Assembly: GCF_004348985.1 (NCBI RefSeq)
Contig: NZ_SMKW01000079.1
Span: 1 to 42,343 of the forward strand
From: Saccharopolyspora elongata
Lineage (GTDB): Bacteria > Actinomycetota > Actinomycetes > Mycobacteriales > Pseudonocardiaceae
DNA: 42,343 nucleotides
Direction of reading: 5' to 3'
Both the position numbers and the translations under genes were made by a program. This document shows, piece after piece, positions 17,442 to 25,535 of the stretch; within the stretch, counting starts at the first letter, position 1, and each line of letters opens with the position of its first letter. A model generated the notes under the pieces. It had not been told where the DNA came from. It saw only the letters and a program-made list of their open reading frames with translations, and made no database searches.

Positions 17442-19070
17442 TCAGTAGCCGCGGACGTCGGGCCAGTGACGCTGGACACCTGCCCTGTCGAGCACGCGGG
17501 CGAACTCCTCGAACCTCTTCTCCTCCTCCTGCACCTGGTGCGGCCGCACGCCCTCGTCCAGGCAATGCGCGGCGAGCGCGCCCGCGACCTCGCCGACGTT
17601 CCACTCCACGGGGTGCAGGCGGTAGCAGCCGTTGGTGATGTGGGTGGTGCCGATGTTCTTGCCAGCAGGCAACAAATTGCGGATGCGGCGCGGCAGCAAC
17701 GCACCCAGCGGAATCTCGAACGGCACCGACCCGATGTCGATGTAGTTGTCGCCGCCGGTGGACGGGTGCAGGTCGATGCGGTAGCCACCGATACCGACGG
17801 AGTCGGCGTGGCGGGTGCCGCCGTAGGGGCCGACCAGCTCGATGGCGACGTCGCGCTCGGTAACGGTGGTGACGGCCTTGATCCGGCGGGATTCGCGGAT
17901 GTAGGCGGCCTTGGCCAGACCGTCTGCGGTGCCGGTGACGTCGGGCCGGAGCTTCAGGCCGGGGAAACCCGTTCCCCCGTCTGGACGCGGCGCCTCGGTC
18001 TGCAACCAGTACAGGACGGAAAGGGACAACTGCCGGGCGTCGGCGAGCGCCTGCCGGGCGGTCTCCTCGCCGGCCCCGAGCAGCGGCTTGAGCCAGTAGT
18101 CGTTGAGCGGCCAGTTGACCAGGGTGATGTCGGAGTCGAAGGCCCCGGGCCGGTGCAAGTTGCGGGCGAGGATACGCCGGAATGCCCAGAGCTCCTTGTC
18201 GCCCGCGTCCGCGCTCTGGTCGGCGTCGACGTCGAGCGGATCATCGTCCGGGTTCGGCTGGAACGTGCGCGGCACGGCTTCGAGGGTGCGCGGGTCCGGG
18301 GCGAGGAAGCCGATCAGCGGACCGGGCCAGAAGTCCGGCCGGTAGGAGCGCCAGAATTCGTAGTTGGCGGGCCGGTCGATCGTGTGGTCCTCGCCGTCAT
18401 AATGCGAGAGCGCGAAGCAGATGGTGATGCCCTGCTGGTTGAGGGGATCGGCGATCTCGGGGGCGTGCGGCTCGTCGTGTTCGCTGCGCGCCTCGGCGCC
18501 GATCGCGTGCTCGACACCGGCCAGCTCCAGCAGATCGCCGGTCTCGGTGGCGTCGATGATGTACGGTGCCGCGATGGTCTGGCGGGTGCCGTCACGGACG
18601 TCCTCGACGGTGACTGCCCGGACCACATCGCCTTCGGTCTCGGCGGCGACGGGCCGGTGCTCGGTGAGCACGGTCAGCCGCCCGGCGGCGCGGTGCGGCG
18701 CGAGCATCGCCTCGATCACGGCGAGCGCGACACGCGGCTCGTGGCAGAGCTTGCTGACCCGCCCGGCGCCGGGGTTGAGGCGCACCAGGTCTCTGGCCTG
18801 CGCCCGCAGCGGGTACCACTGGCGGTAGTGGGCGCGGATGCCCTCGCGCAGCGCCCGGTAGGAGGCGGTGACGCCGAACTGCTCGACCCACGGGTGTTCG
18901 TCGGGCGGCACGGCCTGGGCGGTGAGCTGGCCACCGACCCAGTCGGTCTCCTCCGTCAGAACGGCAGTCCGCCCTGCCCGGCAGGCGGCCAGGGCGGCAG
19001 CCACACCGCCGAGTCCGCCGCCCACGATCAGGACTTCGGTCTCCGCAGGGGTAGCGATGGGAGTGGGCAT
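17442..19070 (-). CDS. FAD-dependent oxidoreductase (pfam12831-like)
   Basis: 542 residues. The N-terminal Rossmann motif VLIVGGGLGGVAAALAACRAG near residue 14 and a second dinucleotide element (YIIDATETGDLLELAGVEH) mark the FAD_oxidored family; GNITxx-type ends are replaced by LPAGKNIGTTHITNGCYRLHP near the C-terminus. The enzymes oxidise small organic substrates and often sit with sugar-degradation genes; few have known substrates. The start is the ATG at 19070, with GAGGAGG upstream. It is the first enzyme gene after the LacI regulator, 49 bp downstream. An electron acceptor is not encoded nearby. Confidence 0.85.
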   Translation of the reverse strand: MPTPIATPAETEVLIVGGGLGGVAAALAACRAGRTAVLTEETDWVGGQLTAQAVPPDEHPWVEQFGVTASYRALREGIRAHYRQWYPLRAQARDLVRLNPGAGRVSKLCHEPRVALAVIEAMLAPHRAAGRLTVLTEHRPVAAETEGDVVRAVTVEDVRDGTRQTIAAPYIIDATETGDLLELAGVEHAIGAEARSEHDEPHAPEIADPLNQQGITICFALSHYDGEDHTIDRPANYEFWRSYRPDFWPGPLIGFLAPDPRTLEAVPRTFQPNPDDDPLDVDADQSADAGDKELWAFRRILARNLHRPGAFDSDITLVNWPLNDYWLKPLLGAGEETARQALADARQLSLSVLYWLQTEAPRPDGGTGFPGLKLRPDVTGTADGLAKAAYIRESRRIKAVTTVTERDVAIELVGPYGGTRHADSVGIGGYRIDLHPSTGGDNYIDIGSVPFEIPLGALLPRRIRNLLPAGKNIGTTHITNGCYRLHPVEWNVGEVAGALAAHCLDEGVRPHQVQEEEKRFEEFARVLDRAGVQRHWPDVRGY

Positions 19071-19119
19071 GTAGTGCTGCCTCCTCGGGCACGTGTGATG
19101 TGTCGGATGTGGTTGCGGC

Positions 19120-20187
19120 TCAAGGCCGCACGGTCGCCCGGCCGGCCGTGCGACCCGGGCGGAAGGCGCAGGCCACCCGGGGCTCGGCGGCCTCCTCGCC
19201 GGCCAGCAGCGCGGTGGCCATCCGAACCGCGGCCGATCCGAGCTCGGCGCGGGGAACGTCGAAGCCGGTGGGCTGCGGTCGTCCGGCGAGGTCGGCCGGA
19301 GGAGAACCGAGCAGTGCCAGGGAGACCTCGCCCGGCACGTCGAGCCCGGCGCCCTCGACGGCCGCGAGCAATTGCCGCCACGCGGCGCCCGTGTCGGTCT
19401 CCTCGGCGACGAACGCGGTGACTCCCTCGGCAATCCGGGCTCGCGCCCAGGTCGGCGTGATGTCGGCACCGGGCCGGGCGGTGCGCACGACCGCGCCGGC
19501 CGAACCGCCCAGCTCGGCGAGCGCCATGCGGAATCCGCGCTCGCGATCGGCGGAGGCTGGAGCGTCATCGGCCTCGCGGACCAGCACGATCCGCCGGTGC
19601 CCGAGACCGGCCAGGTGGCGCACGACCTCGGCGCTGGCGCTGACGTAGTCGACACCCACCCAAGCCAGGCCCTCGAGCTCGTCACGGCGTCCGATGTGCA
19701 CGGCCGGGTAGTCGTCCTCCACCAAGCGGCGCAGTTCGCCTTCCGGGATGTGCCGACCGAGAAACAGGCAACCGTCGGCCATCCGCACCCGTTGCAGCAC
19801 GCCGGGCGCGACGGCTTGCGCGGCTCCCGAGCTGGAGCCGGTGAACAGCACCAGGTCGTAGCCGCGGGCTACTGCCTCCCGCTCGACGCCGACCAAGATC
19901 GGGTAGTACGAGTGCTCGACGTCGACCGGGAAGGTCGCGGTGAAGCTGAAGACGCCGAGCAGGTTGTTACGAGCCCTGGCCATCCGCCGGGCTGCCGGGT
20001 CGGGCACGTAACCGAGTTCGCGGGCGGCGGCGAGCACCCGCGCCCGGGTGTCCTTGTGCAGCGCGATGCCCTGCTTGTTGCCGCCGAGCACCAACGACAC
20101 CGTCGTCTGCGACACCCCGGCCAGTCGGGCGACCTCCGCTTGCCTCGGCCTTCCCCTGCGCCCTGGTGTGGATGCCTTTTCCGCCAT
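19120..20187 (-). CDS. LacI-family transcriptional regulator
   Basis: 355 residues. The N-terminal HTH is RQAEVARLAGVSQTTVSLVLGG with the hinge segment AAARELGYVPDPAARRMA, followed by a periplasmic-binding-like effector domain (GVFSFTATFPVDVEHSYYPILVGVEREA and so on). The start is the ATG at 20187 with AGGAG five bases upstream; an in-frame upstream start would read through the operator. It is the first gene of the operon running down to 12115, and operator-like repeats lie in its own leader (20201-20255), so it likely represses itself and the operon until an inducer, probably a sugar or sugar acid, binds. Confidence 0.92.
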   Translation of the reverse strand: MAEKASTPGRRGRPRQAEVARLAGVSQTTVSLVLGGNKQGIALHKDTRARVLAAARELGYVPDPAARRMARARNNLLGVFSFTATFPVDVEHSYYPILVGVEREAVARGYDLVLFTGSSSGAAQAVAPGVLQRVRMADGCLFLGRHIPEGELRRLVEDDYPAVHIGRRDELEGLAWVGVDYVSASAEVVRHLAGLGHRRIVLVREADDAPASADRERGFRMALAELGGSAGAVVRTARPGADITPTWARARIAEGVTAFVAEETDTGAAWRQLLAAVEGAGLDVPGEVSLALLGSPPADLAGRPQPTGFDVPRAELGSAAVRMATALLAGEEAAEPRVACAFRPGRTAGRATVRP

Positions 20188-20200
20188 GGTTGCTCCTGAG

Positions 20201-20255
20201 TAATACGCATTAGCCGTTGACTGCGTCGAACGATCTGGCTGTGAATGCGGATTAG
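20201..20255. promoter_or_regulatory. LacI-type operator pair upstream of the regulator gene
   Basis: Two related sites: TAATACGCATTAG at 20201-20213 and GAATGCGGATTAG at 20243-20255. Both read GCTAAT-N-CG on the minus strand, and the first is palindromic outside its two central bases. A further pair of GCTAAT half-sites lies at about 20302-20319 (GCTAATATCCAGCTAAT). The first site is 14 bases before the regulator's ATG, a position suited to autorepression. Confidence 0.6.
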
Positions 20256-20676
20256 CGAGCACATTGCGCCAAGTTTCCGGCACCGTCAAGAGCTGTCGAC
20301 GGCTAATATCCAGCTAATTTCGGGAATTCCGGTGGGCGGCGGTCCGACGCGGTCAGGTGGTCGCGGGCTAAGCAGCTGGAGCTGGACGTGCGCGGACCCG
20401 CGGACGCGGGACATCCTCAACCGCCGCAAGCGATCGGCGTTGGGGCTGATCAGGTTGCAAGGCACGGCCTTGAGTTCCACCACAGTCACACCCCGGCGTG
20501 TTCTGTGCACTGCGGATTCAGCGTGCGGACGCGTGGCCGATACGGATGGCATAGGTATACGAGGGCACTGACCGTTGCCCATAGGGGCGAGCTATTCGGA
20601 ATCTCGAGTTGGTGCAGCAAGGTTCGTGGCATTGGGACTACGGTGATTCGTCCCCGATTCGATGAGGTGCCTGCCG
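20256..20676. other. intergenic stretch between LacI promoter and DUF6924-like fragment
   Basis: About 420 bp. Apart from two GCTAAT half-sites near its start I see no gene, RNA or clear repeat. Several short frames are open, as expected at this GC content, but none has a ribosome site together with a recognisable product. Confidence 0.35.
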
Positions 20677-20830
20677 ATGCGTCCCCCGCTTCCGCTGCCC
20701 CTCGGCGACGGTGAGTCCCGTGTGCCCGGGATCCTGCTGGTGCGCACCGACAGCGACGACGACGTCTGGGAAGACGTGCTCTGGCGCATGGGCGAGCTAC
20801 CTGGTGCACCACGGTGGCGAAGGGGCCAGG
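20677..20830 (+). pseudogene. possible 5' fragment of a DUF6924-like gene
   Basis: An ATG at 20677, preceded by GAGGTG at seven bases, opens a frame whose product contains PGILLVRTDSDDDVWEDVL. This closely resembles PIVRTDFSDDQAWETAW in the DUF6924 domain of the protein at 23524-25071. After about residue 45 the frame loses family likeness and runs antisense through the secreted repeat-protein gene at 20949-21347, so the gene seems truncated or frameshifted. It is a weak call resting on one short motif. Confidence 0.35.
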
Positions 20831-20948
20831 TCGGCGATGCCGCTGCGGGGTTACCCACGGACCGGGTCGGATCAGCTTGCCGCGATGAGCCGGATGAGTT
20901 GTTGCCGGGCGGTCGGGGTCGCCCGGCAACAACCGACCTATCCGCGTG

Positions 20949-21347
20949 TCATGCCGCCGGCAGGGGCGGAACGCCCGGCTCTCCGGCGGGCACGCAGTCG
21001 ACGGGATACGCCGGAACGCCCGGCTCACCGGCGGGGATGCCGGCAGTGGGCAGCGTCGGTGCCGGCACGCCGTCCGGCGTGCAGTCGACAGGCGGAACGC
21101 CTGGGTCTCCGGCGGGCACGCAGTCGACGGGATACGCCGGAACACCCGGCTCACCGGCGGGGACACCAGAGGTGGACAGGGTCGGCACGGTCGGCGCCGG
21201 CACGCCGTCCGGCGTGCAGGTGATGGGCAGGGTCGGCGCGGGGCGCTCAGTAGCGCCTCCGGCGAGAGCGGCTGCGGACGTGGTGACGAGACCGGCAACG
21301 GCCAGGCCGGCCAGCGTGAGCGACTGCGCGATTCGAATAGCCTTCAT
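20949..21347 (-). CDS. secreted Pro/Gly-rich repeat protein
   Basis: 132 residues with a Sec signal (MKAIRIAQSLTLAGLAVAGL, cleavage near SAAALA-G). The mature chain is low-complexity and made of two copies of a unit of about 43 residues: CTPDGVPAPT, then GVPAGEPGVPAYPVDC, then VPAGDPGVPP, with four Cys in total at equivalent positions. The repeated sequence is present at DNA level too (20968-21228). The start is the ATG at 21347 with GGAG eight bases upstream. It is divergent from a two-component system and shares its 189-bp promoter region. It looks like a wall-exposed or secreted structural peptide; no known family was recognised. Mucin- or collagen-like stalks are possible analogies only. 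Confidence 0.72.
   Translation of the reverse strand: MKAIRIAQSLTLAGLAVAGLVTTSAAALAGGATERPAPTLPITCTPDGVPAPTVPTLSTSGVPAGEPGVPAYPVDCVPAGDPGVPPVDCTPDGVPAPTLPTAGIPAGEPGVPAYPVDCVPAGEPGVPPLPAA
20968..21228. repeat. two tandem coding repeats of about 126 and 135 bp
   Basis: Copy 1 runs from about 20968 to 21093 and copy 2 from 21094 to about 21228. Both open with GGAACGCC and share long identical stretches such as GGCGGGCACGCAGTCGACGG. Copy 2 is nine bases longer through an in-frame three-codon insertion. Confidence 0.8.
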
Positions 21348-21376
21348 CTGAAAATCTCCGAATGTGTTGCGGTTTA

Positions 21377-21436
21377 TTCCGAATGTCCATCGGAACGAGC
21401 ACCAGCGTGTCCGATCTGGTGTCAGTGGAGCGTCAG
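21377..21436. promoter_or_regulatory. candidate regulatory sites in divergent promoter
   Basis: Between the repeat-protein gene and the response-regulator gene lie the inverted repeat TTCCGA-ATGTCCA-TCGGAA (21377-21395) and a direct repeat of GTCAG at 21421 and 21432. The 11-base spacing of the direct repeat is typical of OmpR-type regulator half-sites. The neighbouring response regulator is the obvious candidate binder. Confidence 0.4.
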
Positions 21437-21536
21437 GAAGCGCCTTATCTTTTCTTTAGAGCGGAAAGTGCAGACCGTGTTGCCCGTATGTACTTTTCGC
21501 TCGCCGAGGGCGCGCGCGGTGGGATATAGAAGCGCT

Positions 21537-22193
21537 ATGCGCGTACTGGTGGCCGAGGACGAGAAAATGATGGCAGACGCGGTGGGTGAGGGTTTGCGGG
21601 ATAGCGGGCTCGCCGTGGACGTCGTCTATGACGGTGCCGCCGCGCTTGATCGATGCGTCAGCACCGACTATGACGTAGTTGTACTCGACCGCGGACTACC
21701 GCTGGTGCACGGCGACGAAGTGTGCCGATCGCTCATCGTGGAGCGTCGCGAGACCCGGATCCTGCTGCTCACCGCCGCGTCCGAGGTCGCCGACCGAGTC
21801 GCCGGACTCGAACTGGGTGCGGATGACTATCTGCCCAAACCGTTCGCCTTCACCGAACTCGTCGCCAGGGTGCGCTCGCTGGGACGGCGAAGCAGGCCGG
21901 CTGTACCGCCGATACTGCAACGCGCAGGCATCGCCTTGGACCCGGCAAGGCACCGGGTCACGCGTCACGATCACCCGGTTTCCTTGACCAAAAAGGAATT
22001 CGCCGTCCTCGAAGAGTTGCTACGTGCGGATGGTGCGGTCGTTTCGGCCGAGAAACTGTTGGAAACGGCATGGGACGAGAACATCGATCCCTTTACCAAC
22101 GTCGTGCGCGTAACCATGGCAACACTGCGGCGCAAGCTGGGCGACCCGTCACCTGTCGAGACCGTTTCCGGTGTTGGGTACCGGATCCCGTGA
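21537..22193 (+). CDS. OmpR/PhoB-family response regulator
   Basis: 218 residues. The receiver domain has MRVLVAEDEKMM (acidic pocket), VVVLDRGLP (phospho-acceptor Asp near residue 51), LLTAAS and GADDYLPKPF (the conserved Lys). The C-terminal winged helix ends VVRVTMATLRRKLGDPSPVETVSGVGYRIP. It starts with ATG at 21537. Its stop overlaps the GTG start of the histidine kinase (GTGA), so the pair is translationally coupled. It is divergent from the secreted repeat protein, a likely target. Confidence 0.95.
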   Translation: MRVLVAEDEKMMADAVGEGLRDSGLAVDVVYDGAAALDRCVSTDYDVVVLDRGLPLVHGDEVCRSLIVERRETRILLLTAASEVADRVAGLELGADDYLPKPFAFTELVARVRSLGRRSRPAVPPILQRAGIALDPARHRVTRHDHPVSLTKKEFAVLEELLRADGAVVSAEKLLETAWDENIDPFTNVVRVTMATLRRKLGDPSPVETVSGVGYRIP

Positions 22194-23353
22194 AACGCTG
22201 GCCGCTGCGGGTCAAGCTGACCCTCGCGTACGTGATGCTGACAGCGGTCACGGGCGCGATACTGCTCGGCCTGATCCTGCTGATGACACAGCCGGCAATC
22301 CCGGTGGGTACCGCGAGCGAACCCCCGGTTCCTGCCTCGTCGCCATCGGATGTCGCCCCTGAGCTTCCGGTGACGCCGGCTGACCCAGGAGACCCGGAAC
22401 TCGTCGACCCAGGACACCCGGAACTCGTCGACGTTGCAGGCACCGTGACCTATTCGTCCGTACTCGAAAGCGGTGTCGTCGCCCTGGTGGTCGTCATGGC
22501 GTTGGCCGCTGTCCTCGGGTGGTTGACGGCCCGGCGTGCGCTGCGCCCGATCCGGTCCATCACGAGCGCAGCTCAGCGGGCCGCCGATCAGGAGTTGAGC
22601 ACCCGCATCCGGCTGTCCGGGCCCAACGACGAGATCAAGGAACTCGCCGATGCCTTCGACCACATGCTGGCGCGGCTGGAACGCTCGTTCGCCAGCCAGC
22701 GCAGATTCCTCGCGAACGCCGCTCACGAGCTGAAAACCCCCGTAGCGGCACAGCGAGCGGTCACCGAGGTGGCGATGACCCGACCTGACGCCGCAACCGG
22801 GACCAAGGAATTGGGCCGCAAACTCCTCGCCAGCCTGGACCATCAACAGCGCGTACTCACCGGCCTGTTCGCGTTGGCCCAGAACGCTGAAACCGTCGAG
22901 AGGAAAGACACCGTCAACCTGGCCGACCTCACCGACGACATCCTGCACGAGCGAATCGCCCGTAACGACGAACAGATCAAGCCCACCTCGGAACTCGACG
23001 TGGCCAAGGTCCGTGGTGACGCCGCCCTGCTCGAGCAACTGATCCGCAACCTCATCGACAACGCTTTCGTCCACAATGAACCCTGCGGCTGGGTATCAGT
23101 ACGCACCATCGGCACGAAGACCGAATCCGGCCTAGAAATCGCGAACGGCGGCAACCACATCGACACCACCAAGGCCGGCCAGTTGTTCGAACCGTTCAGG
23201 CGGTTGTGCTTCAACAGGGCAGACCCACCCCCGGGCAGCGGCCTCGGCCTCTCGGTAGTGCGAGCGATCGCCGAAGCACATGGCGGTTCCGTCACTGCTC
23301 GGCCACGTGACGAGGGCGGGCTCGTGGTCCGGGTTTGCTTGCCGGCTGCATGA
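22190..23353 (+). CDS. sensor histidine kinase
   Basis: 387 residues. TM1 (about 9-33: LTLAYVMLTAVTGAILLGLIL) and TM2 (about 90-110) flank an extracellular loop of about 55 residues that is Pro/Asp/Glu-rich and contains an internal repeat. Then come a HAMP domain (ARRALRPIRSI), the H-box AAHELKTPVAAQRA, the N-box NLIDNAFVHNEPCG and the G-box GSGLGLSVVRAIAEAHGG. It starts with GTG overlapping the response-regulator stop. The loop lacks any known sensor domain and may detect envelope stress, a cation or a peptide; its acidic repeats would suit cation or wall binding. A long hairpin lies 40 bp after the stop. Confidence 0.93.
   Translation: MKRWPLRVKLTLAYVMLTAVTGAILLGLILLMTQPAIPVGTASEPPVPASSPSDVAPELPVTPADPGDPELVDPGHPELVDVAGTVTYSSVLESGVVALVVVMALAAVLGWLTARRALRPIRSITSAAQRAADQELSTRIRLSGPNDEIKELADAFDHMLARLERSFASQRRFLANAAHELKTPVAAQRAVTEVAMTRPDAATGTKELGRKLLASLDHQQRVLTGLFALAQNAETVERKDTVNLADLTDDILHERIARNDEQIKPTSELDVAKVRGDAALLEQLIRNLIDNAFVHNEPCGWVSVRTIGTKTESGLEIANGGNHIDTTKAGQLFEPFRRLCFNRADPPPGSGLGLSVVRAIAEAHGGSVTARPRDEGGLVVRVCLPAA
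22382..22429 (+). repeat. 24-bp tandem repeat in histidine kinase sensor loop
   Basis: Two direct copies of GACCCAGGAGACCCGGAACT plus CGTC, differing at one base. They encode DPGDPELV and DPGHPELV in the extracellular loop, an in-frame duplication. Confidence 0.85.
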
Positions 23354-23392
23354 CACATCTGCGCGATGGACCGGACCCAGTTGATCACGAAC

Positions 23393-23449
23393 GCAGCCCT
23401 TGATTGAACATTCTTCTCACCACAGAAAGAAGATCGATCCAAGGGCTGC
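23393..23449. other. long imperfect hairpin after histidine kinase
   Basis: GCAGCCCTTGATTGAACATT and the reverse-complement-like arm AAGATCGATCCAAGGGCTGC flank a short loop; a shorter TTCTT/AAGAA pairing continues inward. It lies between convergent genes (23353 and 23524), so it may terminate both. It is followed by an ATG-led open frame of about 26 codons (23451-23530) that could instead be the remnant of a mobile element's start. Confidence 0.5.
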
Positions 23450-23523
23450 GATGGGTAGTGTGCACGATGGCGATCGTGAGGGTGCGTTCCGAGCAACTGT
23501 CGCCGCGGACCGTTCAATACCCA

Positions 23524-25071
23524 TTAGGTAACGGGGGAATCTGGTCCGTGGTAGAAGTCCCGGAATACACCGTCGGGGTCGACGGAGTCGCTGAAGTCTT
23601 CCCAGCCCATGTTGTCGATCGAGAGTTGGATTTCGACGTCTACCAGGGCATTCGGGGTGGCGCGAAAGAACCGTGGTTGTTCGCGTGCGACCTCCATGAC
23701 GAGCACGGGGTGCTCTGGGGAGGCGAGTGTGACCGCGTCGGCAACCAAGACCCGCACCTGAGGGGTGTGTGGCAGCAGTGTGGCGAGTTCTTCGCCTGTC
23801 CAGCCTTCGAACTCGGGCCGGTCGACCAGTGTGACGTCGAGGACGACGTCGCCACCGTGGTACTCGCGGGGCGTGGTGATGTCGCGCCAGGCGGTCTCCC
23901 AGGCTTGGTCGTCAGAGAAGTCTGTGCGCACGATCGGGGTGGAAGCGGCGTTGAGCAGTATCTCGAGGGCGGCGGGCGGAACCGCGCGTGGGAGGCGGGT
24001 GCCCGAAGGCGACACCAACTCCGCCTCAGCAGGAAGCGGGTGGAACTCCTCCAGTCGGCGCATGCACCTGTCGGGCAACTTTCCGGGCAACGGCGCGGTC
24101 GGCACATCCGTCGACTCCCGCACTATGCGGGTGCCCCGGTAGGCGATGGGGGTGTGGCCTGCGCCTTGGCGGTAGCCGACGAAACCGCTGCCGTCGGCGA
24201 AGAACCGGACGGCTTCGAGTTGCAGGTCCGGGGAGCCGTTGTTGTCGGTGATGTCGAGGCGGTAGTGGTCATAGGATCCTGGCTCGGGGATCCGGTACGT
24301 CCTGGACTGGTGCCGGTCGGCGAACGACTGGCCGGTGCGGGTGTCGAGGGTCCGCCACAGGTTCCCGTCGGTTGAGCCGAACAGTGTCCATGCCGCCGGG
24401 TCACGATCAGGGGCGTCATCGGCGGAGGTGAGAACGTACCGATCAACCGCGACCGGCTGGGGCAGCTGGAATTCAAGGGACGCACGGTTGTTTGGTGCGA
24501 ACCATTTGCTGGTCGATCCTTCTGCGAGGTTCGCGGCGACCTCACCCGCGTCGGGGTGCTCGGCACTGGTCCACACGACGGCCACCAGGTCGGTGACATC
24601 CGCTTTACCGGAAGGACTTTCCGAACGCAAGGCGACCGAATAGGCGTTTCCTAACCGGTCACGCCAGGCCACCCACCGCAGGGGCGCCTCGCCATCGTCG
24701 TCGATCAGCAACCGTAGCCGTCCCGCCGGATGCCCACCACCAGCGTCCTCGACCTCCGTGTCGAACTCGTACCCACGAGCACCGTCAGCGCCCTCCGAGT
24801 AGTCTCGCTGGCCGTCGAGTTCGCCCCGCATCTCCACCACATCACCGTCGGCGGTGCGGCGATGGCCGTAACACCACGCCATATCCGGAGAGAAGCCGAC
24901 TGCGGACTGCGCACCGTCCTCCGTACCCCAGGACAGCTGCTCCAGCACCGCGATCCCCCCGCCGGCCACGTGCACCAGCAGCCGTGATCGCGGCAGCCAC
25001 TCCGCGCGGTCCCACGCGCGCTGCCGCATACGAAAGGTGAACACAGACGCGTCATCCGACACCGGCCGCAC
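23524..25071 (-). CDS. discoidin-like/DUF6924 multidomain protein
   Basis: 515 residues without a signal peptide. Residues about 1-160 form an unrecognised beta-rich part (VFTFRMRQRAWDRAEWLPRS). About 180-290 looks like an F5/8 type C (discoidin) sugar-binding domain: WFAPNNRASLEFQLPQPVAV, then WTLFGSTDGNLWRTLDTR and SYDHYRLDITDNNGSPDLQL. About 379-515 matches DUF6924: PIVRTDFSDDQAWETAWRDI, then RVLVADAVTLASPEHPVLVM and a terminal SIDNMGWEDF. The GTG at 25071 is chosen because AGGAGG lies four bases upstream; longer in-frame starts add a Cys-rich tail of low quality. The function is unknown. A DUF6924-like fragment also occurs at 20677. Confidence 0.72.
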   Translation of the reverse strand: MRPVSDDASVFTFRMRQRAWDRAEWLPRSRLLVHVAGGGIAVLEQLSWGTEDGAQSAVGFSPDMAWCYGHRRTADGDVVEMRGELDGQRDYSEGADGARGYEFDTEVEDAGGGHPAGRLRLLIDDDGEAPLRWVAWRDRLGNAYSVALRSESPSGKADVTDLVAVVWTSAEHPDAGEVAANLAEGSTSKWFAPNNRASLEFQLPQPVAVDRYVLTSADDAPDRDPAAWTLFGSTDGNLWRTLDTRTGQSFADRHQSRTYRIPEPGSYDHYRLDITDNNGSPDLQLEAVRFFADGSGFVGYRQGAGHTPIAYRGTRIVRESTDVPTAPLPGKLPDRCMRRLEEFHPLPAEAELVSPSGTRLPRAVPPAALEILLNAASTPIVRTDFSDDQAWETAWRDITTPREYHGGDVVLDVTLVDRPEFEGWTGEELATLLPHTPQVRVLVADAVTLASPEHPVLVMEVAREQPRFFRATPNALVDVEIQLSIDNMGWEDFSDSVDPDGVFRDFYHGPDSPVT

Positions 25072-25535
25072 AAAGCCTCCTCGCCAACCACAGCACCAAA
25101 GACGGATGCTGGCGACACACGACGAGACGACGGTAGCCGCCTCGCCACTCCCGGCTCGCCGCATCCAAGGACAACTGCCTCGACATACCTCAGCGGACGC
25201 CCAAAGGGGCAGCGATGTGGCGCCCCCGCTATGCGCGGCCGGAAAAAACCAGAGTTCAGCCGCTGACCGTGCCGGTGGGATCGGTGGTGTTGGCTGTGGT
25301 TGTTGGCGATTCGGTTCGGGTGGTCGCCCGGAGGAGAAGGCCAGTCAGGCAGCCGCCCGCGGCGCTTGGGATCGGTTCGATCGGCTCGGCTACGGGTGCA
25401 GCCTCGCGGCCCTGGTGGTCGACGGTCGCCGCCGACCGCCCCGGACGAACCCTGTACGTCGCTGCGGCATCGAGCCCTCCCCGGAAACGACGGTCCCGCC
25501 CCCGCGTCCGGGGACTCTGCGGGAAAGTATGTCGA
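25072..25535. other. intergenic region with no supported gene
   Basis: About 464 bp between the start of the discoidin/DUF6924 gene and the end of the GNAT-AAA gene. Open frames on the plus strand here continue antisense across the next genes and lack family features. No terminator hairpin, RNA or repeat was convincing. It should hold the promoter of the 25071 gene. Confidence 0.4.

Noticed and set aside
15476..17638. 720-codon open frame on the plus strand
   Set aside because: It is antisense to the hydantoinase-A-like gene, whose motifs are clear, and its product is an Arg/Gly/Asp-rich mix without any domain.
17466..19421. 651-codon open frame on the plus strand
   Set aside because: Antisense to the FAD oxidoreductase and LacI genes; a GC-driven open frame without family features.
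20662..21351. Plus-strand frame continuing through the secreted repeat-protein gene
   Set aside because: Beyond about 20830 it is the antisense of a gene with a signal peptide, a ribosome site and clear protein repeats; only the first part resembles DUF6924.
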